A stretch of DNA of 64,000 nucleotides, taken from assembly GCA_965202795.1 (NCBI GenBank), contig OZ241848.1:2418001-2482000 (forward strand), in the 5' to 3' direction. The translations under genes and the position numbers were made by a program. Below are positions 8,985 to 17,062 of this stretch, piece by piece; position 1 is the stretch's first letter; each line of letters begins with the position of its first letter. Under the pieces are notes generated by a model. That model saw nothing but the letters and a program-made list of their open reading frames with translations, made no database searches and was not told the origin of the DNA. This DNA is from JACOND01 sp965202795. Lineage in GTDB: Bacteria > Bdellovibrionota > Bdellovibrionia > Bdellovibrionales > UBA1609.

Positions 8985-9001
8985 GACTGCGCGGCGCAGT
9001 C
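8985..9001. promoter_or_regulatory. Perfect 17-bp palindrome upstream of the RNA ligase gene
   Basis: GACTGCGC and GCGCAGTC are separated by one base. It lies 32 bp upstream of the RNA ligase start codon. A second, smaller inverted repeat (CTGTT 9014-9018, AACAG 9024-9028) encloses the AAGAG that would act as the ribosome binding site. Either an operator or an RNA hairpin; no evidence to choose. Confidence 0.4.
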
Positions 9002-9032
9002 ACAACAGAAGCTCTGTTAAGAGAACAGCAAA

Positions 9033-10121
9033 ATGGCTGAATTTAAGGCAATTGTAAGCCGCCTGGACGAGGTGTCCTCTCATCCCAATGCGGACCGCCT
9101 GGATGTGGCCCGGGTGGGCGGCTGGCAAATCGTGATTGCAAAAGACCAGCATAAGGCGGGGGAGCTTGCCGCTTATATCCCTGAGCAGTCTCTTGTCCCG
9201 GAGGCTCTGCAAAAAGCCCTTGGGGTTGAGGGCCGGCTGGCCGGCTCAAAAAAGAACCGGGTCAAGGCGGTCCGGCTTCGGGGCCAGCTCTCCCAGGGCC
9301 TGATTTATCCTCTAAAAGATGGCTGTTTGATTCATCCGGAAACCGGAGAAAAAAAGCGCTTTGAGCTGGGCGATGACGCGCGGGAGTTTTTGGGAATCAC
9401 AAAATACGAGCCTCCCGTTCCTGTCCATATGCAGGGCGAGGCTTTTGCCAGCCCCATCCGCCTTCCCCGCTATGATGTGGAGAACTGGAAGTCTGACCCG
9501 GAGGCCATTCCCCCCGGCTCAAAAATTTTGATAACGGAAAAGCTGCATGGCACCTTATGCCTCGCCGCGCTTTATAAAGGGGATGCGCTCATATCCTCCA
9601 AGGGCATGGCCTCCAAAGACCTGGCCCTGAAGCCCAGCGAAAAAAACCTGTATCACCGGATCCTGACACCCCTGCTTCCAGCGGTTAAGGCCGCCCTGGA
9701 GGCCAAATATCCCGGGGCCTTTGCGGCGGGGATTATAGGGGAAATTTCCGGCCCCGGAGTGCAAGACTTAAATTACGGCCTGAGCGCTCCGGAGTTTTTT
9801 CTTTTTGAGCTGATCTTCAAGCCGGCTGAGGAAAAGCCATGGGAATACAGCGATTTTGCGGATATCCAGTCCTTTGCGGAAAAGACAAATCTTAAAACTG
9901 TCCCGCTTATTGGAGAAGCCGCCTGCCCCGGCCCCTCAGAGATTGATCGGGCTGAGGAGCTGGCCAGCGGAAAAACGCTCATTCCCGGCTCAGATCAAAT
10001 TCGCGAAGGCGCGGTGATTCGCGCGCCAAAAGAGGGAAGAGACAAAAACGGAGACCGCCTGATCCGAAAAATCGTCTCCGGCGCCTATCTCACCCGAAAA
10101 AAAGGCACAGAGCGCCGGTAA
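9033..10121 (+). CDS. Stand-alone RNA ligase of the Deinococcus Rnl5 (DRB0094) type
   Basis: A 362-residue ATP-dependent RNA ligase that joins 3'-OH and 5'-phosphate RNA ends through a lysyl-AMP intermediate. The N-terminal ~120 residues form an OB-like domain (VSRLDEVSSHPNADRLDVARVGGWQ, QGLIYPL) as in D. radiodurans RNA ligase. Nucleotidyltransferase motif I is EKLHGT with the catalytic lysine at 170; ISSKGMASKDLAL follows as motif Ia, FFLFELIF as motif III/IIIa, REGAVIRAP as motif IV and LIRKIVSGAYL as motif V. Length matches the family. It has no obvious operon partner such as a kinase or phosphatase. A hairpin over the ribosome site suggests translational control. Confidence 0.88.
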   Translation: MAEFKAIVSRLDEVSSHPNADRLDVARVGGWQIVIAKDQHKAGELAAYIPEQSLVPEALQKALGVEGRLAGSKKNRVKAVRLRGQLSQGLIYPLKDGCLIHPETGEKKRFELGDDAREFLGITKYEPPVPVHMQGEAFASPIRLPRYDVENWKSDPEAIPPGSKILITEKLHGTLCLAALYKGDALISSKGMASKDLALKPSEKNLYHRILTPLLPAVKAALEAKYPGAFAAGIIGEISGPGVQDLNYGLSAPEFFLFELIFKPAEEKPWEYSDFADIQSFAEKTNLKTVPLIGEAACPGPSEIDRAEELASGKTLIPGSDQIREGAVIRAPKEGRDKNGDRLIRKIVSGAYLTRKKGTERR

Positions 10122-10180
10122 GCCGCTGCGGCGCATTTTGGATTCAAGATGTCAGCGGGTCATGATATCCGGCGCAAAAT

Positions 10181-11674
10181 CTATTTTTCAGAAAAATACT
10201 CCTTAAACCCTGTTTCCCGGACTTCCGGCAGCCCCAGCTTTTTTTGAACAGCCTCCAGCTGAGGCTTAACTTTGGGATTCCCATAGATTAGGATTTGAAG
10301 CCCCCCCGCCTCTTTTAGAGGGCTTTTCAGGCGAATAATTTTTTTAACCGCCCGATTGATATCTTCAAGGGAAACAGACTCCAGGGTTTTGATGTAATTC
10401 TCTAAAAAGGAAGGCTCCGCTCCCAGATAATGCGCATAGCGGATGAATTTTTCCAGACGGCCCTCTGGAGTTTCGGTTTGCTTCAGGTATCGGCTTTTGA
10501 GGCTGGCTTTTGCCATGGCAAGCTCCCGGGGGCTTGCGCCTTTTTCCCGGTATTCCATCAAAACCTTTAAAGCCGCCTCCAAAAAAGCCCCTGTGGAGCT
10601 GGCTTTTGTGGCGCCGGAGGCGGTAAACATGCCGTAAGCCGGGCCCAAGCTCAGGCTGGAGTAAACTCCATAAGTCAGGCCCATCTCCTCCCTTAGTTTT
10701 TTCATCAGGCGGGTCTCCATAAGCTCGCCGCCGCCAAGAATGACATTGGCCAGATTCATGGCTTGAAGCTCCTCTGGATTTTCCGATGGGAAGGGGAACA
10801 GGGGCCAGCCGGCAATAACCTGCGACTGAACTTGATCCGCTTTGGAGAGAAAAACAAAAGCCGGCTCAGGATTTAAGGCCAGGGGCGCAGGCTTTTTTGC
10901 ATTGGGGCCTTTAAAGCCCTCCTCCAAAAAGGAAAGCGCCCGCCGCTTCAGAGATTTATCAAACTGGCCGGCGACCGCCAAAACAGGCGCGCCATTGTTA
11001 TAGCGGTCATTGTGGAAGCGCCTGATGTCCTCCATGCTGATGTTTTTCAGGCTGGCGGATGTCCCCTCCAAAGGCTCCGCGGCAGAGCCATATCCATTGA
11101 AAACCCTCCGCCTCCAGGCCTCCCATGCCGCAAAATCCGGATCATCCAGGCTGTGGAGCCGGTCCTTCAGCGCGTTGGCCCGCAGCAGCTCCAGCTCGCC
11201 CGCGTCCATATTCGGCTGGGAAATGATTTTTTCAAACAGATCCCAAAGCTCTTCGGCGTGCCAGCTGAGCCCGCTGAGCGAAATTTCCGTCCATTGGCGC
11301 TGGGGGTATGTCCCCAGGGCGGTTCCGTAATAATTCAGCTGCTCCTGAATCTCCTCAGAGCTGAGCCTGCCCGCGCCCTGGGCCAGAAGCTCAGCGGTCA
11401 AAAAAGCCAGGCCGCTCCGATCGGGAAAATCATAGTCCGCGCCGGCGCGGGGAAAATAAAGGCTGAAGCTGATATAGGGCAGCCTTTTGTCATGGGCAAA
11501 AACCGCTTTCAGCCCGGAGGCTGTGGATATCTCCTCAAGGCCCTTGAGAAAAAAGCTTTGACCGCTCATTTTTGCTCTTCCGGTGATCCCGCTTTGATAA
11601 ATCAATATCCCAGCCGCCGCTGCCGCCAGCAAAAGGGCGAAAAGCCTCAGCGCTGTTTTTTTTCCGGCCTCCAT
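10181..11674 (-). CDS. M16-family zinc peptidase homologue, catalytically inactive subunit
   Basis: A 497-residue M16-like protein with an N-terminal signal anchor (LRLFALLLAAAAAGILIY). The fold is recognisable from SGLAFLTAELLAQGAG, SGLSWHAEELWDLFEKII and LRANALKDRLHSLDDPDFAAW, but the HxxEH zinc motif is replaced by LAFLTAELL, so it should not bind zinc. Such proteins pair with an active M16B subunit, as in mitochondrial processing peptidase and bacterial heterodimeric M16 enzymes. The active partner is the next gene upstream (11768-13345), 93 bp away on the same strand, so the two probably form a periplasmic heterodimer. Confidence 0.85.
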   Translation of the reverse strand: MEAGKKTALRLFALLLAAAAAGILIYQSGITGRAKMSGQSFFLKGLEEISTASGLKAVFAHDKRLPYISFSLYFPRAGADYDFPDRSGLAFLTAELLAQGAGRLSSEEIQEQLNYYGTALGTYPQRQWTEISLSGLSWHAEELWDLFEKIISQPNMDAGELELLRANALKDRLHSLDDPDFAAWEAWRRRVFNGYGSAAEPLEGTSASLKNISMEDIRRFHNDRYNNGAPVLAVAGQFDKSLKRRALSFLEEGFKGPNAKKPAPLALNPEPAFVFLSKADQVQSQVIAGWPLFPFPSENPEELQAMNLANVILGGGELMETRLMKKLREEMGLTYGVYSSLSLGPAYGMFTASGATKASSTGAFLEAALKVLMEYREKGASPRELAMAKASLKSRYLKQTETPEGRLEKFIRYAHYLGAEPSFLENYIKTLESVSLEDINRAVKKIIRLKSPLKEAGGLQILIYGNPKVKPQLEAVQKKLGLPEVRETGFKEYFSEK

Positions 11675-11767
11675 TTCGCCCCGCCTTTACAAACAAAACC
11701 CTCTGAATCCGGCTGCGCCGCTATGCCGCCCCCCGCCCAATAAAAGCGCCCCTCCCATCTGGATATT

Positions 11768-13345
11768 TTATTTCCGCCCCGGCTTTTTGGAGGGTTTTTT
11801 TGGCTTCAGGGCCAGGTAAGCCATCCGCCGCGGCGCGAGATATTTTTTTGCCGCCGCCTGAACAAACTCCGGTGAAAGAGTCTGAATGTCATCAATTTGA
11901 GAGATGGCTTTGCGGTAATCCCCAAATTTGACCTCGCTTTCCATGATCATCAGCGCGCGGCTGAGACCTCCCTTCAGCCGGCCCACCAGAGAGTTCAGCT
12001 TGAGGTTTCGCGCTTTTTCAAGCTCCCGGCGGGACAGAGGCTTTTCTGTGATTTTTCTGATTTCCTCAGTGATAAGCGCTCTGGCTTTGTCCTCCATGCC
12101 CTCCTCCGCCAGGGTATAAAAAACATAAAACACGCCGTAATGAAGGAAGTCCAGGTTTCCCGCCCAGATGCCGGAAGCCAGCCTTTTTCCCCTCACAAGC
12201 TCTTTGTGCAGGCGGCTGGACTCCCCTGATCCAAGAATGCTGCCAATCAGATCCAGGGCCAGCGCCTCTTTTGTCCCCCCGCCGGGCAGCGCATAGCCCA
12301 TCAGGCCGGTTGGAGGGGCCTGGATTTCCTTTCGGACTTCGCGGCGGCGGGGGCCGGCCGGCTCCGGCTCATCAAAAAGCGCCTCTTCGGGAATGTTTTT
12401 TCTCTCAAGGGCGCCAAAGCGCTTTTCAATCAGCTGTTTGGCCAGGGGGGCGGAAAACCTGCCGGACAAAGCCAGGACCACATTGTTTGGAGAGTAGTAT
12501 GTTTTATGCCATGATTTCAGCTTTTCAAGAGTGTAGCCGGAAATATCGCTTTCATAGCCGATCACGGGAAACCGGTAAGGGTGTTTTTTAAAAACCTCGC
12601 CAAAAAAAGCCTCAAAAAGCGCCCCTCTGGGATCATTGTCCACCCGAAGGCGGCGCTCTTCTAAAACAACCTGCCTTTCCTTTTCAAGAGGATCCCGCTC
12701 CAAAATCAAGTTTATAAGCCGGTCAGCCTCGACATCCAAAATCAAGTCCAGCCTGTCCGGCGGGAAGGAGACATAATAGGCTGTCAGGTCCCTTGAAGTG
12801 TAAGCGTTGATATTGAGCGCGCCGGCGGCGGCATAAGTTTTGTCAAAGTCAGGATATTTTTTTGTCCCCTTGAACATCAGATGCTCAAACATGTGGGAAA
12901 TGCCGGTCAAGCCCTCCCTCTCATGGCGGCTTCCGACAGAGATTCCCATGGCAATGCTTGCCGTGTTGGAGCTGCTGTCGGGATTCAAAAGAACCCGAAG
13001 GCCGTTTTTGAGCTGGTATTTTTCGACCGGCATGCGGAAGCGGGAGGAAAAAGGCTCTTGGCGGCCTTCAGCCAGGCCCGCGCTCTGGCCTGGCTTTGGA
13101 GCCTGAGAGCCGCCCTCTTGATTTTTTTTCTGATCTGCCAGCTGAGCCATTTGACGCTTTGCGCTGTGATGCTGATAATTCCTGTTTTGGCTGCCAAAAC
13201 GGGGGGGGTTAAAAGAAGCCTCCTCCCGCTGATCCGCCCCCCGCAGCGGCTTTTTCCGCTCTGCCGCTTCCTGATCCGCCCCCTGAGCCGGCATGACAAA
13301 CAGAATAAAAGCCCAAACGGCTTTCAGCAACAGCTTTTTGCCCAT
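11768..13345 (-). CDS. M16B zinc peptidase, active subunit
   Basis: A 525-residue insulinase-family peptidase with a signal peptide (MGKKLLLKAVWAFILFVMPAQG) and a basic/Gln-rich linker to about residue 100. The zinc motif HMFEH is at 151-155 (ISHMFEHLMFKGTKKY), with the third ligand in RQVVLEERRLRVDNDP about 75 residues later, as expected. The second half carries the substrate-cradle domain (AMGYALPGG-like ATGLMGYALPGGGTKEALALDLIGSILG). AGGA precedes the ATG. It is first in a two-gene unit with the inactive homologue. Substrate unknown; export suggests processing of envelope peptides. Confidence 0.9.
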   Translation of the reverse strand: MGKKLLLKAVWAFILFVMPAQGADQEAAERKKPLRGADQREEASFNPPRFGSQNRNYQHHSAKRQMAQLADQKKNQEGGSQAPKPGQSAGLAEGRQEPFSSRFRMPVEKYQLKNGLRVLLNPDSSSNTASIAMGISVGSRHEREGLTGISHMFEHLMFKGTKKYPDFDKTYAAAGALNINAYTSRDLTAYYVSFPPDRLDLILDVEADRLINLILERDPLEKERQVVLEERRLRVDNDPRGALFEAFFGEVFKKHPYRFPVIGYESDISGYTLEKLKSWHKTYYSPNNVVLALSGRFSAPLAKQLIEKRFGALERKNIPEEALFDEPEPAGPRRREVRKEIQAPPTGLMGYALPGGGTKEALALDLIGSILGSGESSRLHKELVRGKRLASGIWAGNLDFLHYGVFYVFYTLAEEGMEDKARALITEEIRKITEKPLSRRELEKARNLKLNSLVGRLKGGLSRALMIMESEVKFGDYRKAISQIDDIQTLSPEFVQAAAKKYLAPRRMAYLALKPKKPSKKPGRK

Positions 13346-13592
13346 TTTTCCTGGATTTTCCCTGTTTTTTATGGTTTTCCGGCGCTTTCCCGCGGGCTTT
13401 ATCAGCGCCCGCTCCTGAAATTCCCCCTGAGCGCGGGGGGCGCTTTCATTCCCCCCTCCCCTCTCTGATCTCCAGCCTGTCCGGCGGCAAAATCCTTAGA
13501 TCCCGGGCGCGATCGTTTAAATGTATCTCATTCCTGAGCATGCCGTCAAAAAAATTTTTGATTTTTTTCTAAAATTAAGACAGCCTGTATAC

Positions 13593-14216
13593 ATGGAGAT
13601 ATATGAGGGGAAGCCTGAGCGCCTTAAAAAGCGGCCGGCAGCGGCTGAAAAGCCCGGCTTTGGGGGGTTTTCCATGGTTGAGCTTCTTGTGACGCTGTTT
13701 ATTGTGGCCGCTCTGGCCGGGATTTCCATTCCCCCTTATATGGGCCACATAAAAAAAACCGCCAGGATGTCCATGATAACCATTACAAACGGCCTCACAA
13801 AATCGCTTTTGTCCTGCGCCGCCGCAAATGAGCCGCCCCCCGCAAACGCGCATTTTGACTCCTGCAAAACCTTAGAGCAAATTGGAGCCGATCAAATTGA
13901 AGGGCTTACAGTGGAAAAAACATCGGATCCAAGAGTCTGCCTGCAGCTTGAGCGGAGAGCTGGCGGCGCTGTGTATAAGACCTGTCTGATGGTCAATACA
14001 GAGACAGGAAAGGCCATCCGAACATTTAACGCCGGCCTTTGCCACCGCGAAACAAACGGGGGCTGCGCGGCCATGGCCTCCATGGGGCTTTGCATCCCGA
14101 CAGCTCTCACATGCCAGGCAGACAACTGGTGCCCTCTCCCAGGCAGCAAGGCAATAACAAGAAAATGCCTGACAGGCCATACAGGAACCTGCAATGCCAT
14201 GGCGGAATGCTCGTAA
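13593..14216 (+). CDS. Type IV prepilin-like protein with Cys-rich C-terminal domain
   Basis: From the ATG at 13593 the protein has about 207 residues; an in-frame start at 13521 is possible but adds an unlikely leader. A long positive leader ends in the prepilin peptidase site G/FSMVELLV, with the required Glu at +5, followed by a 20-residue hydrophobic helix (TLFIVAALAGISIPPY). The mature domain has many cysteines, suggesting disulfide bonds. It is a paralogue of the next gene: both share the FS(M/L)VEL helix, the ...IEGL(T/A)V block, and C-terminal Cys patterns ending in G-x-CN-x-A. Divergent from the M16 operon. Confidence 0.82.
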   Translation: MEIYEGKPERLKKRPAAAEKPGFGGFSMVELLVTLFIVAALAGISIPPYMGHIKKTARMSMITITNGLTKSLLSCAAANEPPPANAHFDSCKTLEQIGADQIEGLTVEKTSDPRVCLQLERRAGGAVYKTCLMVNTETGKAIRTFNAGLCHRETNGGCAAMASMGLCIPTALTCQADNWCPLPGSKAITRKCLTGHTGTCNAMAECS

Positions 14217-14391
14217 AAAAAACCAGGCTCTCAGGCGCGCCTTTGTTTTGAAGCCGCCCGCGCCGGGCGCAAAAGGGATGCTTTAAGCCGCGCGCCCGGC
14301 CCTGGCAAAAAAAGAGCTTAAGGGGGCAAAACAGCCGTTAAAACAAAAACATGGCGGGGACGGGGGCTGGAAAGCTGAGCGGAGAGGGCAA

Positions 14392-15006
14392 ATGCGAAAA
14401 TCAAATGAAATCATATCCCGCCGGGGCTTTTCTCTGGTTGAGCTGGTTGTCAGCGTTGCCATTGTAGCTCTTTTGGCCGGGATTTCCATTCCGGCCTACA
14501 ACAGGCATAAAAAAAAAGCCATGGCGGCTGACAGTTTTCTGACGGCAAACAGCATCATCAAAGCCATTAGATCCTGCGTGTCAGGCGCCCCTTTTGATGT
14601 GTGCGACGATGTTAACAGCCTTGGCCTGTCCAGCATTGAGGGGCTTGCGGTCAAAGCCCAAAACAACCCCAATATATGTTTTCAATTTGAAAGAGCTTCC
14701 GCCGGCAGAACATACAAAAGCTGTGTCTCCGTGAACACCAGCACCCTGCGCCATGCGCGCAAACACCTTATATACGCGGGCAGCAAAGTCAGCCGCGGCT
14801 TTTGCCATTACACGGGGCCTAAATCCTGCGCCTCCTGCGGATGCGCGGCGGGCGCCTCCAGCGGCTACTGCAAAGTTCTGAATATAGAATGCAGCAGCGA
14901 CTCTGACTGCCCAAACCCTCCATCCCACAAGACATCAGCCTCAAAAAGAACATGCATAACCGGGGCCATGGGGGCCTGCAATACAGCAACCGCGGTATGC
15001 GAATAA
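14392..15006 (+). CDS. Type IV prepilin-like protein, paralogue of the preceding gene
   Basis: 204 residues, preceded by GGAGAGG. A short leader (MRKSNEIISRRG) is followed by FSLVELVVSVAIVALLAGISIPAY, a classical prepilin helix with Glu at +5. The C-terminal part is Cys-rich (SCASCGCAAGASSGYC and others). These may be minor pilins or pseudopilins; the pair has no assembly genes nearby except the distant cpaF, so the system they serve is unknown. Confidence 0.85.
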   Translation: MRKSNEIISRRGFSLVELVVSVAIVALLAGISIPAYNRHKKKAMAADSFLTANSIIKAIRSCVSGAPFDVCDDVNSLGLSSIEGLAVKAQNNPNICFQFERASAGRTYKSCVSVNTSTLRHARKHLIYAGSKVSRGFCHYTGPKSCASCGCAAGASSGYCKVLNIECSSDSDCPNPPSHKTSASKRTCITGAMGACNTATAVCE

Positions 15007-15043
15007 GCGGCTTTTTCGGGGAGGCGCGCGCATGCCGGGCCTT

Positions 15044-15388
15044 TCAGGCTTTGGCTCTGGAAGGGGATGGCTTTTTTTTGTTAAGCTCTTTTTTGAAAGA
15101 TCCGGCCGGCTTAAAAAAGGGAATCTTTTTTGCCTTGACATAAAAGAGCTGGCCGTTTCTTGGGCTCCTCCCTTTATAGCCTTTGTATTTTCTGGCCTCA
15201 AAAGAGCCAAACCCCCTGATTTGAACATTTTGGCCCTTAAGAAGAGCTTTTGTGATCTCCTTGAACACTGTCTCCACAGCCAAAGCGGCCTCTGAAGCCT
15301 GAAGAGGGGCCGACCCGGCCAGCTCGCCGGCAAGCTCTGATTTGACAATGAACGATGGCTTTTTTTTCTGCCCCATTTTTTTTAGCAT
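15044..15388 (-). CDS. HU/IHF-family nucleoid DNA-binding protein
   Basis: 114 residues, close to the family length. The DNA-binding arm region GFGSFEARKYKGYKGRSPRNGQ and the following LFYVKAKKIPFFKPAGSFKKELN are diagnostic; the N-terminal helices (KSELAGELAGSAPLQASEAALAVETVFKEITKAL) fit dimerisation. It has a basic N-terminal extension (MLKKMGQKKKPSF) and a basic Ser/Pro/Lys tail. It bends DNA and helps compaction and recombination. HU versus IHF-beta cannot be decided from the sequence. Confidence 0.93.
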   Translation of the reverse strand: MLKKMGQKKKPSFIVKSELAGELAGSAPLQASEAALAVETVFKEITKALLKGQNVQIRGFGSFEARKYKGYKGRSPRNGQLFYVKAKKIPFFKPAGSFKKELNKKKPSPSRAKA

Positions 15389-15535
15389 AAAGCTGTTTTC
15401 TTTTTTTTGGAAACAAAAAAACTGCCAAAAATGCCGCCGGGGCCGGGGGCCCTGCCGAAAAAAAGCTTGAATTTTGAGACAAAGCCATATTATATTTGAT
15501 TTTTGCGGAAGCTGTTTTGCCGCGGGATTTTCGCC

Positions 15536-15611
15536 GCCGGGTTAGCTCAACTGGCAGAGCAGCTGATTTGTAATCAGCAGGCTGGGGGTTCGACTCCCTC
15601 ACCCGGCGCCA
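15536..15611 (+). tRNA. tRNA-Thr (anticodon TGT)
   Basis: A 76-nt cloverleaf: acceptor GCCGGGT pairs perfectly with ACCCGGC, discriminator G, and CCA is encoded at 15609-15611. Anticodon stem CTGAT/ATCAG encloses loop TTGTAA with anticodon TGT; the T loop is TTCGACT. It heads the tRNA cluster. Confidence 0.97.
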
Positions 15612-15634
15612 TGATATCCGCCATTAATATCCCA

Positions 15635-15720
15635 GGGGAGATGCCCGAGCGGTTAAAGGGGGCGGTCTGTAAAATCGCTGGCTTCGGCCTACGCAGGTTC
15701 AAATCCTGCTCTCCCCGCCA
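15635..15720 (+). tRNA. tRNA-Tyr (anticodon GTA), canonical copy
   Basis: An 86-nt class II tRNA with acceptor GGGGAGA paired with TCTCCCC, T at position 8, encoded CCA, anticodon loop CTGTAAA and a long variable arm around GGCTTCGGCC. This is the only copy in the array with a fully normal acceptor stem. Confidence 0.96.
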
Positions 15721-15738
15721 TTTTTTCATGATATCCAA

Positions 15739-15824
15739 AGGGAGGCTCCCGAGCGGTTAAAGGGGGCGGTCTGTAAAATCGCTGGCTTCGGCCTGCGCAG
15801 GTTCAAATCCTGCTCTCCCCGCCA
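15739..15824 (+). tRNA. tRNA-Tyr-like copy 2, aberrant 5' acceptor strand
   Basis: Same body and GTA anticodon as the canonical tRNA-Tyr, but the 5' strand is AGGGAGG, giving an A1-C72 mismatch and G7-T66 wobble, and position 8 is C instead of the near-universal T. The stretch GGGAGGCTCCC is itself self-complementary. One unit of a 104-bp tandem repeat. Confidence 0.75.
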
Positions 15825-15842
15825 TTTTTTCATGATATCCAA

Positions 15843-15928
15843 AGGGAGGCTCCCGAGCGGTTAAAGGGGGCGGTCTGTAAAATCGCTGGCTTCGGCCTGC
15901 GCAGGTTCAAATCCTGCTCTCCCCGCCA
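15843..15928 (+). tRNA. tRNA-Tyr-like copy 3, aberrant 5' acceptor strand
   Basis: Appears identical to copy 2, including the A1-C72 mismatch and C8, and 104 bp downstream of it. The spacer (TTTTTTCATGATATCCA) is also identical, which points to recent tandem duplication. Confidence 0.75.
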
Positions 15929-15946
15929 TTTTTTCATGATATCCAA

Positions 15947-16032
15947 AGGGAGGCTCCCGAGCGGTTAAAGGGGGCGGTCTGTAAAATCGCTGGCTTCGGC
16001 CTGCGCAGGTTCAAATCCTGCTCTCCCCGCCA
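15947..16032 (+). tRNA. tRNA-Tyr-like copy 4, aberrant 5' acceptor strand
   Basis: Appears identical to copies 2 and 3, with the same spacer; 104-bp period. Confidence 0.75.
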
Positions 16033-16050
16033 TTTTTTCATGATATCCAA

Positions 16051-16136
16051 AGGGAGGCTCCCGAGCGGTTAAAGGGGGCGGTCTGTAAAATCGCTGGCTT
16101 CGGCCTGCGCAGGTTCAAATCCTGCTCTCCCCGCCA
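16051..16136 (+). tRNA. tRNA-Tyr-like copy 5, aberrant 5' acceptor strand
   Basis: Appears identical to copies 2-4, with the same spacer; 104-bp period. Confidence 0.75.
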
Positions 16137-16154
16137 TTTTTTCATGATATCCAA

Positions 16155-16240
16155 AGGGAGGCTCCCGAGCGGTTAAAGGGGGCGGCCTGTAAAATCGCTG
16201 GCTTCGGCCTGCGCAGGTTCAAATCCTGCTCTCCCCGCCA
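16155..16240 (+). tRNA. tRNA-Tyr-like copy 6, with an additional anticodon-stem mismatch
   Basis: As copies 2-5, but T is replaced by C at 16186, which breaks the pair that closes the anticodon loop (C-A). This last unit looks the least likely to be functional. The T-run after its CCA (TTTTTTCTCTC) may serve as the end of the tRNA transcript. Confidence 0.65.
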
Positions 16241-16263
16241 TTTTTTCTCTCACATGATAACTC

Positions 16264-16703
16264 CCCCTCTGGAAAACCCCGCCGCTCCCCGGAGGCGCGG
16301 GAACAGCCGAGGCCGCTCCGGCAAACCAGAAAGCCCCAGCGGCAGCGGAAGCCATGGCAAAAAACAGAGCAAAAACAAAAAGATCCGGGCTGGAGCCAGC
16401 CCTCTGGACAAACCCGCCACTCCGCAGAGGACCGGGAACGGCCGCCGGGCCGTCCATCGAAACAGCCAAGGCCGCCAAGCTGCCTCTGGAAAAGCCCGTG
16501 ACTCTGCCAGAGGACCGGGAACAGCCGCCGGAGCCCCAGACAAACAGGCCAAGCCTCCTCTGGACAAAGCCCGCCGCTCCCCGGAGGCGCGGGAACAGCC
16601 GCCAGGCTGTCCAGACAAACAGGCGCTGACAGGGCGGCCCTCTGGAGGGGCTTGCCGCTCCCCGGAAGCGCGGGAACAGCCGCCAGGCTGTCCAGACAAA
16701 CAG
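16264..16703 (+). repeat. Cluster of five dispersed palindromic elements
   Basis: Copies at about 16264-16328, 16400-16464, 16482-16548, 16554-16624 and 16638-16703. Each runs CCTCTGG, then a Gly/Pro-codon-like stretch, then GGGAAC(G/A)GCCG followed by a short spacer and a complementary (T/C)GGCCG-like arm, then CAAACAG. There is no ribosome site or unique sequence here, although the same element is translated inside the Rpn genes. The region lies between the tRNA array and the first Rpn gene. Confidence 0.8.
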
Positions 16704-17062
16704 GCCGCGCCAAAATGGAATGTTTTTTTCTCAAAACCCCCAAAAACCGGGGTTTTGAGGGCATTTTGGCTGGATCGTTTTTTGCATGATGTTCTTTGAT
16801 TGCGCCTGAGCTTAAACAGATTTTTTTAGAGATTTGCTTAAAATTTGAGCGCTTTTTGAGATTTTTTTTCAGATTTGGGGATTTTTGGGATTTTTTGGCG
16901 CTTTTTGAGGTTTTTTTCAGATTTTTTAAAAAAAATTGAAAAAAAACTAGATTTTACATCGTTTTTGCATGTTGTTTCACAAAGTCTGCGGCAAAAGCTC
17001 CAAGCAGAGGCTTTAGCGGCGGCGGGCAGGCAGTGGACAAAAACCAAACAGGAGGGACAGCC
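16704..17062 (+). other. Conserved T-rich leader of the Rpn gene with a strong hairpin
   Basis: This ~360-bp non-coding block is nearly identical to 33021-33391 upstream of the second Rpn gene. It contains a hairpin at 16730-16759 (CTCAAAACCCC against GGGGTTTTGAG) and then a T-rich stretch of degenerate repeats built on GCGCTTTTTGAG and TTTTTTTCAGATTT. It ends in the Rpn ribosome site CAGGAGGGACAGCC. The strong conservation suggests a regulatory leader, or only recent duplication. Confidence 0.6.

Noticed and set aside
11012..11743. 243-codon plus-strand gene opposite the inactive M16 gene
   Set aside because: It is a shadow frame of a gene with clear family features on the minus strand.
15503..15760. 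85-codon plus-strand gene
   Set aside because: It is a chance frame across tRNA-Thr and tRNA-Tyr.
16219..16799. Protein genes on both strands in the repeat cluster
   Set aside because: These frames consist of the palindromic element read in various frames, with no ribosome site and no unique domain.
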